Assembly: GCA_947259005.1 (NCBI GenBank)
Contig: CAMYKP010000001.1
Span: 45,696-109,695 of the forward strand
Reading direction: 5' to 3'
DNA length: 64,000 bases
DNA from: an uncultured Parasphingopyxis sp.
Lineage (GTDB): Bacteria; Pseudomonadota; Alphaproteobacteria; Sphingomonadales; Sphingomonadaceae
Both the position numbers and the translations under genes were made by a program. Positions 10,068 through 21,293 of the stretch are shown here, one piece after another (position 1 is the first letter of the stretch; every line of letters begins with the position of its first letter). The notes beneath the pieces are model-generated. The model did no database searches and was not told where the DNA came from. It worked only from the letters and a program-made list of their open reading frames with translations.

Positions 10068-12050
10068 CTAGTTGACGGTTGCCCGGAATTTCAGTGCGAA
10101 CGCGGCGCTGGGGCCAAGGGTGGCGGCGGTTGCCGTGATCGTCGACCCGCTGATCGACGCGCCGAAGGGATCGCTTTCATCCGCTCCTGTTGCATCGTCA
10201 TCCTCGGCAGTGGTCGCGGTTGCGCAGTTCGAGCCGCTGTTCATGGTGCCGGCTGAATAGGTGATATTGGCCGGTAGCGCATCCGTCGCCGTCACCGATG
10301 TCGCGGTGGCCGAGCCCGGGTTCGATATCAGAATGCAATATTCGATCACCGCGCCGGGAATGGCATAGGGATCGCTCGCATCGTTGACCGGATCGCTGAT
10401 CAGCGAGCTGATCTTCGTTACGCTGAGCGTCGTTTCGGGATTGCAGAACGTGAAATCATAGATCGAGGCTGCCTGGCCATCCGGATCGTCGGGCGCGGTG
10501 CTGTGATTGCCATAGACAATCGTCACCGTATCGACGGGCGAGAGAAAGGTGACGACGACATTGCCATCGGCGGATGACCCGCCGGACCCGGCATCGCCGA
10601 TCGCAACATTGCCGACGACATAGTTGGCGATGCCGTTCGTGAGGACAGGCATCACGGGCGAGCCATTGAAAGTTCCGGTGACCGTCAGCTTGTCCGCAAA
10701 GTCGTTGGCGGCATAGTCGATGTCGAACACCCCGAATTGCAATCCGGGAACGGCCGTCGGCAGCGTCAGCACCGTGGTCGCGACCTGATCGCGGTTTGTG
10801 TATTCGAGATACTGGTACAGCGCCTGCTCGCTTCCACCGAATCCGCCCGTATTGTCGCTCGTGTCGTCGGGCGTGGAATTCACGAAGGTGCCATTGGTCG
10901 AGATATTGAAAATGATCGTCCCGATATTGGTGACGGCATAGCTCGCGTTGACGGCACCGGCCGTCCAGCTGCGGGTGTTCCAGTCAAACAGCGTCTGGTT
11001 GATTGGAAGGCAGACCGCGGAAAGGCTGGGCGGAGTGCCTGCCGTGCGCGTGCCGGAAACGGTGAAGGTCGCGCTGGAATAATCGTCTTCGCTTGAAAGA
11101 CCGTTGCCCGGCGTTGAATCGCTATCGACGACCGATGATGCCGTGACTTCGGCTGTGTTGGTGACCGTGGCACCTGACGTGGCGGTGACGGTCGCGGTGA
11201 TTGTCAGCGTGCGCGTCTGCCCGGGGGCGATGGACGGCACAGTCCAGATACCGCTGCCGCTGCTATACGTGCCATAGCCGGAATGGCTCACATAGCTGAC
11301 ACCGAGAGGAAGGCTGTCGGCCACCGTTACCGATGTTGCGGTCTGGGTCGAGCTTGAAGAATTGGTCAGCGAGAGCGTGTAGGTGATGCTGGTGCCGTTT
11401 GCCGGGCTGCTGTTGCTTACCGATTTGGACAGCGCAAGGTCGGCATAATTTGTCGGGGTCTGTGTCAGAAACAGGTCCGCTTGGTAGAAATTTCCAGAGT
11501 CCTGATTGTAGCGATCGCAGATTTGCAGCTGCCATGTGCCCTGCGCATTCTGGCCATTGAAAGCCGATAGCGCGTTGGCCGGTGCAAAGGTGCGCTGATA
11601 GGGCGGAACGCTGGTTCCGCTCGTCGCAGTATCCGCGCTGCTATGGGAGGTTACCGAGGTTCCCGCCGCATCATCCAGCAGCACGTTGAAATTGTTGGCG
11701 CCGGCCCCTGTTCCCGTGAAAATCTGTACGCGGGTGCCCGAAGGGGAACGAAGATACATGAGAAGGTCGCCGCGATAGGTGTGCGCAAGCAAGACGCCGA
11801 TATTGACATTGGAAACAGTATAGCTTGTCCCGACGGTGAAATTTCGGGTCAGATAGCCGGATGTTGTGCAGGGCGTGGCGCTCTCATTGACGGCGCCGTC
11901 GGTCGAGTTGGTGTAGGTTGTCGTTTGCGCATGTGCGGCAACTGAAAACATGCTCCAGACGAATGCCGCGAGCAGGCACAGCCACGACTTCAGCGCGAAA
12001 AAGCTGAAATCGAACTGTCGAATTCGTGCAATGGTCCCCCAACTATGCAT
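10068..12050 (-). CDS. exported protein with proprotein-convertase P-domain and DUF11-type repeats
   Basis: Signal peptide ending VAAHAQ; P-domain-like VSNVNIGVLLAHTYRGDLLMYLRSPSGTRVQIF...GTWQLQICDRYNQDSG; DUF11-like LSKSVSNSSPANGTSITYTLSLTN... and VTDALPANITYSAG. Confidence 0.82.
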   Translation of the reverse strand: MHSWGTIARIRQFDFSFFALKSWLCLLAAFVWSMFSVAAHAQTTTYTNSTDGAVNESATPCTTSGYLTRNFTVGTSYTVSNVNIGVLLAHTYRGDLLMYLRSPSGTRVQIFTGTGAGANNFNVLLDDAAGTSVTSHSSADTATSGTSVPPYQRTFAPANALSAFNGQNAQGTWQLQICDRYNQDSGNFYQADLFLTQTPTNYADLALSKSVSNSSPANGTSITYTLSLTNSSSSTQTATSVTVADSLPLGVSYVSHSGYGTYSSGSGIWTVPSIAPGQTRTLTITATVTATSGATVTNTAEVTASSVVDSDSTPGNGLSSEDDYSSATFTVSGTRTAGTPPSLSAVCLPINQTLFDWNTRSWTAGAVNASYAVTNIGTIIFNISTNGTFVNSTPDDTSDNTGGFGGSEQALYQYLEYTNRDQVATTVLTLPTAVPGLQFGVFDIDYAANDFADKLTVTGTFNGSPVMPVLTNGIANYVVGNVAIGDAGSGGSSADGNVVVTFLSPVDTVTIVYGNHSTAPDDPDGQAASIYDFTFCNPETTLSVTKISSLISDPVNDASDPYAIPGAVIEYCILISNPGSATATSVTATDALPANITYSAGTMNSGSNCATATTAEDDDATGADESDPFGASISGSTITATAATLGPSAAFALKFRATVN

Positions 12051-12184
12051 GAGAGCCTGATTAGCGGCCGCCAGCTAATTTTTGGTAAATTTTGTGCTAA
12101 ATTCAGCATGGTTGAGAGAGCGGTAGAATCCGAACGATATCCGTCCCAATAGTCTGATTCAAAGGCGGAATCAGGAAACCGCCA

Positions 12185-12943
12185 CTAACTCCAGTCGCCG
12201 TGTCCCGCCATCCACAGGCTGATCGCTGCTGCCGCTGCCGTGTCGGCGCGGAGAATGCGCGGGCCAAGGGAGACGGGCGCTGTCTGGGGAATGGCACGGA
12301 TCGCCTTGTCCTCATCGTCGGTAAATCCACCTTCCGGCCCGATCAGGATGGCCGCTGGTCCATCATGGGCGACAAGCGCCTTGCGAAACGAGTCTCCCCC
12401 CCGTTCGGCGGCATAGAATAGCGTTCGGTCCTCCGGCCAATCCGCCAGCAAAGCGCTGAGCGACGTTAACTGCGTCAGTTCGGGAAGGGCCGTTCGTTCA
12501 CATTGCTCGGCGGCCTCGATCAGATGGGCCTTGAGCCGGTCCGGCTTGAGCTTGTCGACAATCGTCCGCTGCGTGCGGACCGGGACGAGCCGGGACACGC
12601 CCAATTCGCAGGCCTTTTCGACGAGCCAGTCGATCCGGCCTTTTTTGATTGGTGCAAAGCATAACCAGAGATCGGGCACATCTTCCCGATCACGCAATTT
12701 GCCTTCGACCCGCAATATGGCGTCGCGTTTGCCGATATGGGCCAGCTCGGCGAGCCATTCGCCCGTCCGATCGTCGAACAGTTTGACCTGTGCACCGGCC
12801 TTTAGCCGAAGAACGCGGACCAGATAATTGGCCTGGGCGGAATCGATGACGATTTCCTCATCGACGGCCAGGGCCGTATCGACAAACAGGCGCGGCAGGC
12901 TGCCGGGAGGCCAGGCGGGAGTTGCGGGCATGGAATCGCTCAT
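12185..12943 (-). CDS. rsmE: 16S rRNA (uracil-1498-N3)-methyltransferase
   Basis: NYLVRVLRLKAG, CELGVSRLVPVRTQRT, ILIGPEGGFTDDE, LGPRILRADTA. Confidence 0.93.
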   Translation of the reverse strand: MSDSMPATPAWPPGSLPRLFVDTALAVDEEIVIDSAQANYLVRVLRLKAGAQVKLFDDRTGEWLAELAHIGKRDAILRVEGKLRDREDVPDLWLCFAPIKKGRIDWLVEKACELGVSRLVPVRTQRTIVDKLKPDRLKAHLIEAAEQCERTALPELTQLTSLSALLADWPEDRTLFYAAERGGDSFRKALVAHDGPAAILIGPEGGFTDDEDKAIRAIPQTAPVSLGPRILRADTAAAAAISLWMAGHGDWS

Positions 12944-12999
12944 AAACCGATCTTCTCAAGCTTGTCCAAGCTTAGTCATAGGGGATAGGGCGTTGAGCA

Positions 13000-13911
13000 A
13001 TGGAATCGCAGTCATCTCTCCCCGATACGGAACGGCACTGGCTGATCGCCGCCTTGCCTGCTTCCGCGCGACCCTTCGGACTGCTTGCGCGGTTCGACCG
13101 GCCGATTGGCTGGTGGCTGCTCTTCTGGCCGTGCGCATGGAGCGTGGCGCTGGCGGGCGGGGCGATGGAGCGATGGAATCTGCTGCTTTGGTTTCTGCTG
13201 GGGGCCATCGCGATGCGCGGGGCGGGCTGCGTCTATAACGATATCGTCGACCGTGAACTCGACCGGAAGGTTGAACGCACTCGAACGCGGCCTCTGGCCA
13301 GCGGACGGGTGTCGTTGCGTGCGGCATGGATATGGCTGGTGCTGCTTTGCCTGATCGGATTGGCGGTGCTCCTCCAGGTACGATGGGAAGCGCAGCTGGT
13401 CGCGCTGGGCAGCCTCGCCCTTGTCGCCGCCTATCCTTTCATGAAACGCATCACCTGGTGGCCCCAGGCCTGGCTGGGCCTCGTTTTCAGCTGGGGAGCT
13501 TTGGTCGGCTGGGTGGCGATCACCGGCGAATATGCGCCAGCCCTTTTCTGGCTCTATGCGGGCTCCGTGTTCTGGGTGATTGGTTATGATACTATCTATG
13601 CCTTGCAGGATATCGAGGATGATGCGCTGGCGGGCGTAAAAAGCACAGCGCGAAGATTTGGCAAGAATGCGCGGCTCGGAATAGCGCTTTTCTATATGGC
13701 CGCCCTTATCTGCTGGTGCTTCGCGATCTGGCAGATCCGGCCGCAATGGCTGGGCGTATCGGCGTTGCTACCGGCCGCGTTGCATTTCATCTGGCAAGTC
13801 GCGACTTTGCACCCGGGTAGCGGCAGGGATGCGCTGGCCAAGTTCCGGTCGAACCGGGAGGCGGGATTGCTTGTCGCTCTTGCATGTCTTGTCGTGGGAG
13901 CCAGCGCCTGA
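13000..13911 (+). CDS. ubiA: 4-hydroxybenzoate polyprenyltransferase
   Basis: RFDRPIGWWLLFWPC, GCVYNDIVDRELDRKVERTRTRPLASG, GYDTIYALQDIEDD. Confidence 0.94.
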   Translation: MESQSSLPDTERHWLIAALPASARPFGLLARFDRPIGWWLLFWPCAWSVALAGGAMERWNLLLWFLLGAIAMRGAGCVYNDIVDRELDRKVERTRTRPLASGRVSLRAAWIWLVLLCLIGLAVLLQVRWEAQLVALGSLALVAAYPFMKRITWWPQAWLGLVFSWGALVGWVAITGEYAPALFWLYAGSVFWVIGYDTIYALQDIEDDALAGVKSTARRFGKNARLGIALFYMAALICWCFAIWQIRPQWLGVSALLPAALHFIWQVATLHPGSGRDALAKFRSNREAGLLVALACLVVGASA

Positions 13912-13957
13912 CCGTATACAGGGTGACAATTCCGTACCGCCTCCCTAAATCGCCACC

Positions 13958-15304
13958 ATGCTTACAGTCACCGAAGCGCAGGCGCGCGTCTCCGATCTTG
14001 TTACTTCCGCAAAAAAAGCCGGAGCCGATGCGGCCGACGTGCTTTATTCGGGTGGGGCATCCACAGAAGTGCAGATTCGCCTTGGCGAACTGGAAGATGT
14101 CCAGCGCTCGGAAGGCGAAGAGATCGGGCTGCGTTTCTTCGAAGGCCAGCGGTCGGCCAGCGTGTCGTCCTCCGACCTGTCGGCCGATGCCCTCGCGACG
14201 CTTGTCGAACGCGCAGCAGCCATGGCGCGCGAGGCACCGGAAGATGCCTATGCCGGGCTCGCACCGGAGGACAGGCTCTTTCACGGTGTGTTGCCTGATC
14301 TCGATATCGATGATGGCCGCGATGCCGAGCCCGAAGCCTTGCGCGCCGCCGCACTTGAAGCGGAAGATGCGGCCCGCGCGGTTGAAGGCGTGACGAACAG
14401 TGAGGGCGGCGGGGCGTCGGCCAGCCGTTCGATCATGGCGCTGGCGACGAGCCATGGTTTTTGCGGTGGATATCAGGCATCCAACTATGGTTATTCTGCC
14501 AGTGTAATCGCGGGCGAGGGCAGCGGGATGCAGCGCGATTACGCCTATCGCACGGCGCGCCATCTTGCCGATCTCGATAGCCCTTCAAGCATCGGCCGCC
14601 GTGCGGGCGAACGGACTGTCGCGCGCTTGAATCCGGCGAAGCTGTCCAGCGGGGCCATGCCTGTAGTCTTCGATCCGCGGGTTTCCGGAGGGCTCCTCGG
14701 TCATCTGGTCGGCGCGATCACCGGCTCAGCAATTACCCGCGGCACAAGTTTCCTGCGCGACGATCTGGGCAAACAGATATTCCCGGCTGGCATCACCGTT
14801 GTTGACGATCCCCTGCGTAAGCGAGGCCTTCGGTCGAGGCCCTTTGATGGAGAGGGGCTGCCGGTCGCTAAGAGCGCGATCATCGAGGATGGCGTGTTGA
14901 CCGGCTGGCTGCTCGACAGCGCGTCGGCGCGTCAGCTTGGCCTGGAGCCCACGGGCCATGCCAAGCGCGGGATTGGCGGTCCGCCGGGCGCAGGAACGAC
15001 CAATCTGCATCTGAAAGCCGGATCGGTGTCACGGGATGAGCTGATCGCGGATATTGCGCAGGGCGTTCTGGTAACGGAACTAATCGGCATGGGCGTAAAC
15101 CCGGTAACCGGCGACTATAGCCGCGGTGCATCAGGCTTCCTGATCGAAAATGGCCAGATTGGAGCGCCGGTTGCCGAGATTACCATCGCGGGCAACCTGA
15201 AGGATATGTTCAGCGAATTGACCCCGGCTGACGATCTGGAGTTTATTCGCGGTGTCAACGCGCCGACCTTGAGGATCGAGGGCATGACGGTGGCGGGTGC
15301 CTGA
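13958..15304 (+). CDS. pmbA: TldD/PmbA family metallopeptidase
   Basis: VVFDPRVSGGLLGHLVGAITGSAITRGTSFL, TGYSRGASGFLIENGQIGAPV-like C-terminus. Confidence 0.9.
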   Translation: MLTVTEAQARVSDLVTSAKKAGADAADVLYSGGASTEVQIRLGELEDVQRSEGEEIGLRFFEGQRSASVSSSDLSADALATLVERAAAMAREAPEDAYAGLAPEDRLFHGVLPDLDIDDGRDAEPEALRAAALEAEDAARAVEGVTNSEGGGASASRSIMALATSHGFCGGYQASNYGYSASVIAGEGSGMQRDYAYRTARHLADLDSPSSIGRRAGERTVARLNPAKLSSGAMPVVFDPRVSGGLLGHLVGAITGSAITRGTSFLRDDLGKQIFPAGITVVDDPLRKRGLRSRPFDGEGLPVAKSAIIEDGVLTGWLLDSASARQLGLEPTGHAKRGIGGPPGAGTTNLHLKAGSVSRDELIADIAQGVLVTELIGMGVNPVTGDYSRGASGFLIENGQIGAPVAEITIAGNLKDMFSELTPADDLEFIRGVNAPTLRIEGMTVAGA

Positions 15305-16073
15305 GGTAACTCTCTCTGCAATAGCGGATATCGCCGCCGAGGCGGCTGAAAAGGCGTCGGAGCGCTGGAAGGGTGAGCTTGAAATCTGGGAAAAATCGCC
15401 CGACCACCCGGTTTCCGATGTCGATCTTCTTGTCGATAATTTTTTGCGGGAACGATTGGCAGCGCTTGATCCGGATGCTGGATATTTGTCCGAGGAAACG
15501 ACCGACAGTGCGGCGCGGCTGGGGAAGTCGCGTGTCTGGGTCGTCGATCCGATTGATGGAACGCGTGATTTTATCCGCGAGCGAACGGGGTGGTGCGTTT
15601 CGGTTGCGCTGATCGAAGATGGCCAGCCAATCTTTGGCGTGCTTGAAGCTCCGGCGCGGGGCGAACGCTGGTTGGCGAGTGCGGGCGGGGGCGCAACGCG
15701 CAATGGTTTGCCGATTGGCGTAAGCGACCGCACCGAGTTACCGGGTTCTCGCATTCCCTTTGCCAATCTGGCGAAGGATTCCGATCTGGTCGCGGTAAAT
15801 CAGCCCAATTCAATTGCGCTCAGAATTGCCATGGTTGCTGCGGGAGAGGCGGATCTCGTGGCGACCCTGCGCTGGGGCCATGAATGGGATGTCGGTGCGG
15901 CCGCCCTGATAGCGAGTGAGGCTGGAGCAACGGTTTCCGATGCACTGGGAGCACCCCTGATATTCAACACCCATGCTGCGGAAGCCTTTGGCGTGCTGAT
16001 CACAGCGCCGGGAATTCATGCGGCAGCGGTTGAGCGATTGCGCGAGCAAGCTGAGAAACTGTCCGTCCGCTAG
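15297..16073 (+). CDS. inositol monophosphatase / 3'(2'),5'-bisphosphate nucleotidase family
   Basis: LSEETTD, VWVVDPIDGTRDF, HEWDVGAAALIASEAGATVSD. Confidence 0.9.
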   Translation: MPEVTLSAIADIAAEAAEKASERWKGELEIWEKSPDHPVSDVDLLVDNFLRERLAALDPDAGYLSEETTDSAARLGKSRVWVVDPIDGTRDFIRERTGWCVSVALIEDGQPIFGVLEAPARGERWLASAGGGATRNGLPIGVSDRTELPGSRIPFANLAKDSDLVAVNQPNSIALRIAMVAAGEADLVATLRWGHEWDVGAAALIASEAGATVSDALGAPLIFNTHAAEAFGVLITAPGIHAAAVERLREQAEKLSVR

Positions 16074-16079
16074 TTTGCG

Positions 16080-16496
16080 TTAGAGTCCGAGCCTCGGCAT
16101 TTCCTGTGCCGGGCATTTGTCCATCACCACTTTGAGGCCCGCTGCCTCGGCGCGCGCAGCCGCCGCTTCGTTGATTACGCCAAGTTGCATCCAGACGGCT
16201 CTTGCTCCGGCGGCTATCGCCTGATCGACCGCTTCCCCGGCGGCTTCGCTGTTGCGAAAGATATCGACCATGTCGATCGGCTCGTCGATATCCGAGAGGG
16301 CGCCGACGACGGTTATGCCATGAATATGGTCACCGCCTCTCCCTGGATTGACCGGGATGACCGTGAAACCCTTGTGGAGCAGGAATTCCATCACATGGTT
16401 GCTGGCGCGCTCGGGATTGACCGAAGCGCCGACCATCGCAATCGTTGAGGTTTCTTCGAGCAGCTCTGTAAGCTCTTCATCGCTCGTCAATGGCAT
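16080..16496 (-). CDS. CoA-binding protein (Rossmann)
   Basis: IAMVGASVNPERASNHVMEFLLHKGFTVIPVNPG...WMQLGVINEAAAARAEAAGLKVVMDKCPAQE. Confidence 0.9.
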   Translation of the reverse strand: MPLTSDEELTELLEETSTIAMVGASVNPERASNHVMEFLLHKGFTVIPVNPGRGGDHIHGITVVGALSDIDEPIDMVDIFRNSEAAGEAVDQAIAAGARAVWMQLGVINEAAAARAEAAGLKVVMDKCPAQEMPRLGL

Positions 16497-16532
16497 GAAA
16501 CACCTCCTTGGCGTTGAAGGGGCCAGCTTTTC

Positions 16533-17527
16533 CTATTTATCCATCCAGTCGGTGACTTTCCCGGCTATCGCGTTGAAGGCGTCAGCGCTTTTGCCATTGC
16601 TTGCGGCAGGCGGGATACCATTATCCGACGCTAGGCGAATATCCATTTCGAGCGGGATCCGGCCCAGAAAATCATAGCCCAGCTCTTGGGCTGCTGCCTC
16701 GGCACCTCCGGTTCCGAACGGGTCGGAAATTGCGCCGCATTCCGGGCATTCATAACCCGCCATATTTTCAACCAGTCCGATAATCGGGACATCGGCTTCG
16801 GTGAAAAGGTGGATGGCACGCCGCGCATCGATGAGCGCCAGATCCTGCGGCGTCGACACGATGAGCGCGCCGGCGGGCTTGTATTTCTGCACCATCGTCA
16901 ACTGCACATCGCCGGTGCCGGGTGGCAGGTCGATGATCAGCGTTTCCGTGTCTCCCCATTCGGCATCGATCAGCTGGCCCAGAGCGTTGCCCGCCATAGG
17001 GCCGCGCCAGGCAATCGCCTGTCCCGGCTTCACGAGTTGGCCCATGCTGAGCATCCCAATGCCAAAATCCGTTTGAACCGGCACAAGCTTCTTATGCTCG
17101 TTCGCGGTCGGCTTGCGGTCTTCCGCGCCCAGCAGGCGCGGTTGCGACGGGCCGTAAATATCGGCGTCGATCAGGCCGACACGCAGTCCGCGCCGGGCAA
17201 GGGCAATCGCCAGATTGGCCGAGAGTGTCGATTTTCCAACTCCACCCTTGCCCGATCCGACGGCGATGATCCGCCGGGTTGTGCGCTTGCTGGTCATGGC
17301 AACCCGGACGGTGTCGACCCCGTCGATCGCCTTGAGGGTGCGATTGATATCGGCCTCGATCAATGCGCGCTTGTCTTCATTGATATCGGTTACATCGAGG
17401 ATGGCGCTGGCGATGCCATCTGCAAATCGCGGAGCGGGGGCCCTGCCGGAATCTACAAGCCCCTTGCCCGAAACCGGGTCTGGAATGGCGTTCAGGGCGG
17501 CGGATAGCTGGTCACTTATTTCGGTCA
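16533..17527 (-). CDS. mrp: Mrp/NBP35 family Fe-S carrier ATPase
   Basis: VGSGKGGVGKSTLSANLAIALA deviant Walker A; IIDLPPGTGDVQLTM; NMAGYECPECG; start chosen at MTEISDQ. Confidence 0.93.
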
Positions 17528-17598
17528 TGTCGGTCAAATAGGGAGCCGCCGGGCAAATGACACTGTTTTTCCCTGCAAGGGTTCCTATAAAGAGAGCT

Positions 17599-18747
17599 AT
17601 GAGCGTTTTAACCAGTATAGGTGCCAGACTTGGCGCATTGTTGAACAGCGAGGGCCGCGGCCCTTGGGGTGGCCGTGGCAGCGGCGGGTCGGGCGGCAAC
17701 GGCTCGGGCGGTGGTTCTGGCGGTGGAGGAGGCGATGATGGCCCCAAAAACCCCTGGTCCCAGCCGCCTCGCAAAAGGCCAACAGGCGGTCAGAGCGGTC
17801 CGACGGCGCTTGACGATCTGTTGAAACGCGGTCGCAGCCAATGGGGCGGCAGCGGTGGACGCGGCCCGAATATGCCGACCTTTGGCGGTCGGCCGATCTG
17901 GTTCTGGGCGATTATCGTTCTCGTCCTGCTCTGGCTCTTTTTCACATCCTTCCATCTGGTCGGCCCGCAGGAACGCGGTGTGCTGACCCGGTTTGGCAAT
18001 TATCAGGGCACGTTCGAGCCGGGCGTCAGCCTTTCCTGGCCCGCGCCCATCGACCGGGTGCAGATCATAGATGTCGACAATATCCGCACCATCGATATCG
18101 GCGGCGGCGGCGAGAATGCCGAAAATCGCGTGCTGACCGGTGATCAGAATATCGTCGATCTTGCCTATCAGATTCGCTGGAATATCAAGGAGCCGCAAAA
18201 TTACCTTTTCCAGATCGCGGACCCCGACACGACGATCCGGGAAGTGGCCGAAAGCGCAATGCGCGCCGTCATGGCGCGGATCACGCTCGACGAAGCCATC
18301 GGCTCGGGACGTGCCGAAGCTGAGCAGCGGGTCCAGGTTCTGATGCAGGAATTGCTCGACGGCTACGGGGCTGGCGTGCTTATTCAGGGCGTCGCCATTG
18401 AAGAGGCTGATCCGCCGGCAGCAGTGGAAGAGGCGTTCCGTGAAGTGTCTGCCGCGCAGCAGACCGCACAAACCTATCTCAACGACGCCCGCGCTTATGC
18501 GCAGCAGCTTACCGCGCAGGCACAGGGTGAAGCAGCAGCTTTCACCCGCGTTTACGAAGAATACAGGCTTGCTCCGGAAGTGACGCGCAGGCGTATGTAT
18601 TATGAAACAATGGAACAGGTTCTGGGCCGCGTGAACATCACGATTGTCGAAAATGATGGCGTGACGACATATCTTCCTCTGCCAGAGGTGCAACGCCGGG
18701 CTCGCCAACAGGCAACGCCCGCCCCCCAGACGGGAGAAACACCATGA
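17599..18747 (+). CDS. hflK: FtsH protease modulator HflK
   Basis: SPFH/band-7 domain with Gly-rich N-terminus; IWFWAIIVLVLLWLFFTSFHLVGPQERGVLTRFG. Confidence 0.93.
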   Translation: MSVLTSIGARLGALLNSEGRGPWGGRGSGGSGGNGSGGGSGGGGGDDGPKNPWSQPPRKRPTGGQSGPTALDDLLKRGRSQWGGSGGRGPNMPTFGGRPIWFWAIIVLVLLWLFFTSFHLVGPQERGVLTRFGNYQGTFEPGVSLSWPAPIDRVQIIDVDNIRTIDIGGGGENAENRVLTGDQNIVDLAYQIRWNIKEPQNYLFQIADPDTTIREVAESAMRAVMARITLDEAIGSGRAEAEQRVQVLMQELLDGYGAGVLIQGVAIEEADPPAAVEEAFREVSAAQQTAQTYLNDARAYAQQLTAQAQGEAAAFTRVYEEYRLAPEVTRRRMYYETMEQVLGRVNITIVENDGVTTYLPLPEVQRRARQQATPAPQTGETP

Positions 18748-19613
18748 GCGTTGTTAGCCGCGTAATGCGCAATCCGATTGCCTATGGCATCCTGGCGGTG
18801 GTGGTCCTTGTTACGATTTTCAGCAGCTTCTCGATCGTTCCGGAAACCCGACAGGCGGTTATCGTCCGCTTTGGGCAGCCGGACCGGATCGTCAATCGCT
18901 ACGAACCGGGCGTTCCATTCGGTTCGGGCAGTGCCGGGTTGATGGCGCACATACCGTTTGCGGAACAGGTCGTATGGATCGATCGCCGCATCCAGAATGT
19001 CGAGATGGAGCGCCAGCAGGTGCTGTCGACCGACCAGCTCCGGCTGCAGGTCGATGCCTTTGCCCGCTATCGGATCGTCGATCCGCTGCAGATGTATATT
19101 TCGGCGCGGACCGAAGAACGGGTGAGTGAGGCCTTGCGCCCGATTCTTGCCTCCTCGCTGAGAAACGAACTTGGTCGCCGGCCGTTCGCGGCGTTGCTTA
19201 GCCCCGAACGCGGTCAGGTGATGGACAATATCCAGGAAAGCCTGAATCTTGCAGCTCGACAATATGGGGCGGAGATCGTCGATGTGCGGATCAAGCGCGC
19301 CGACCTTCCCGAGGGGCAGCCACTGGAATCGGCCTATGTGCGAATGAGCTCAGCGCGCCGTCAGGAAGCCCTGACCATTCGCGCGCAAGGGGCCAAACAG
19401 GCACAGATCATCCGGGCTGAAGCCGATGCAGAAGCGGCGCGCACCTATGCAGAGGCGTTTGGCGCTGACCCCAATTTCTACGATTTCTATCGGGCGATGA
19501 TCTCCTACCGGTCGACTTTCGGGGTAACCGGCGGCGATGACGATCAGGGCGAAGCAGCAATCGTGATGTCTCCGGACAACGAATATCTGCGCCAATTCCG
19601 TGGACAGCGCTAA
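18744..19613 (+). CDS. hflC: FtsH protease modulator HflC
   Basis: FSSFSIVPETRQAVIVRFGQP, DVRIKRADLPEG; overlaps the hflK stop. Confidence 0.93.
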   Translation: MSVVSRVMRNPIAYGILAVVVLVTIFSSFSIVPETRQAVIVRFGQPDRIVNRYEPGVPFGSGSAGLMAHIPFAEQVVWIDRRIQNVEMERQQVLSTDQLRLQVDAFARYRIVDPLQMYISARTEERVSEALRPILASSLRNELGRRPFAALLSPERGQVMDNIQESLNLAARQYGAEIVDVRIKRADLPEGQPLESAYVRMSSARRQEALTIRAQGAKQAQIIRAEADAEAARTYAEAFGADPNFYDFYRAMISYRSTFGVTGGDDDQGEAAIVMSPDNEYLRQFRGQR

Positions 19614-19724
19614 CTAATCGACCAACGGCATTGTGACCCCCTATGTTCAATATGTGTTAAGGCGCTATTGCGCAGATAACAGACAGGTGTCGTAACCGGA
19701 TTAAGTGGAAGAGATTGGAGAATT

Positions 19725-21293
19725 ATGGCCGTGCGTTACGCTTATGCGATCACAGGAATTCTACTGGCTGGAGGCACTGCAGCGACTTTGGCGTTGCAGC
19801 AACCGGTTGGCGCGCAAGTAGCCCAAAATGCCCCCTCAGCCATGCCGCAGGCAGGTGCCCCTGGCAGTTTTGCCGATCTGACCGAGCGGCTCGCGCCCTC
19901 GGTCGTCAACATCTCTACGACGCAGACGATCGAAGTGCAGGGGCAGGGACGCAATCCCTTTGCGGGCAGTCCCTTTGACGACTTTTTCCGTCAGTTTGGC
20001 CAGCAGCGCGGCAATGGCGCACCGATAACCCGAGAAGCGACTTCGCTCGGGTCTGGCTTCATCATTTCAGCCGATGGCTATGTGGTGACGAACAATCATG
20101 TGATCTCGTCCCGTGGCCGCAACGGCCAGCCGGGGACAGATCCCGTCGACACGATCACGGTGACACTTTCCGACCGTACCGAATATGAAGCGCGAATTGT
20201 GGGCCGTGATCCGGCATCCGATCTTGCCGTTCTGAAGATTGATGGCGAAAATCTGCCGTTCGTCCAATTTGGAAATTCGGATGAATTGCGTGTCGGAGAC
20301 TGGGTGCTTGCGATTGGCAATCCTTTCGGCCTTGGCGGTACAGTGACCGCAGGCATTGTTTCTGCGCTCCAGCGGACAATCGGCCAGGGCGGTGCCTATG
20401 ACCGCTATGTTCAGACCGATGCCTCGATCAACCAGGGTAATTCCGGCGGACCGATGTTCGATCTTTCGGGAAACGTCGTCGGCATCAATAGCGCCATCTT
20501 TTCGCCGACCGGCGGCAATGTCGGTATCGGCTTTGCGATCCCTGCCTCCGAAGCCTGGCCGATCGTTCAGACGCTGATGCGCGGCGAACGGGTCCAGCGC
20601 GGCTATCTCGGCGTTTCGATCCAGCCATTGGGCGATGATATCGCCGATTCTCTCGGTCTGCCGCACAATCGCGGTGAGATCGTTGCCCGCGTCGAACCGG
20701 GCGAAGCGGCCGAGCGTGCCGGTATCCAGCAGGGCGACGTGATTGTCAGCGTCAACGGCCGCGATGTGACGCCTGACGAGACCCTGTCTTACATCGTTGC
20801 CAATCTGCCGGTCGGCGAACGCGTGCCGATCACCCTGATCCGGGATGGCGAGCAGGTCCGCGTGACCGCGACGATGGGCGAACGGCCGACCGACGAGGAG
20901 CTGATTGCGCGTGCGCAGCAGAACCAGCAGGAAGATGAAGGCCTGCAGGAGCCGACCAAGGAAGATCCGGGCAGCGACGAATCCGAAGCGACGATGGAGG
21001 CCATCGGTATCGGCTTCCAGACGCTGACCCCGCAAATCGCCCGCCAGATCGGTATTCCCGGTGGCGTCCGCGGACTGGTTGTGAACCAGGTCGATCCATC
21101 CAGCGATGCCGCGCAAAAGGGCATCCGCCGGGGCGACGTGGTCCTGTCGATCAACCGCACGGCGACCCTGCAACCGTCTGATGCGGTACGGGTAATTTCC
21201 AGTGCACAGCGGGCCGGGCGCAGCTCGGTGCTCCTGCTGCGGCAGCGTGGAAATTCCATCCCGCTCTATGTCGGCGTCGATATCATCGAGTAA
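19725..21293 (+). CDS. Do/DegP-like periplasmic serine protease with PDZ domains
   Basis: [55 protein letters not shown]; two PDZ regions. Confidence 0.95.
   Translation: MAVRYAYAITGILLAGGTAATLALQQPVGAQVAQNAPSAMPQAGAPGSFADLTERLAPSVVNISTTQTIEVQGQGRNPFAGSPFDDFFRQFGQQRGNGAPITREATSLGSGFIISADGYVVTNNHVISSRGRNGQPGTDPVDTITVTLSDRTEYEARIVGRDPASDLAVLKIDGENLPFVQFGNSDELRVGDWVLAIGNPFGLGGTVTAGIVSALQRTIGQGGAYDRYVQTDASINQGNSGGPMFDLSGNVVGINSAIFSPTGGNVGIGFAIPASEAWPIVQTLMRGERVQRGYLGVSIQPLGDDIADSLGLPHNRGEIVARVEPGEAAERAGIQQGDVIVSVNGRDVTPDETLSYIVANLPVGERVPITLIRDGEQVRVTATMGERPTDEELIARAQQNQQEDEGLQEPTKEDPGSDESEATMEAIGIGFQTLTPQIARQIGIPGGVRGLVVNQVDPSSDAAQKGIRRGDVVLSINRTATLQPSDAVRVISSAQRAGRSSVLLLRQRGNSIPLYVGVDIIE

Noticed and set aside
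9270-10256. 328-aa + ORF opposite gshA
   Set aside because: Shadow of gshA; no ribosome-binding site or family evidence.
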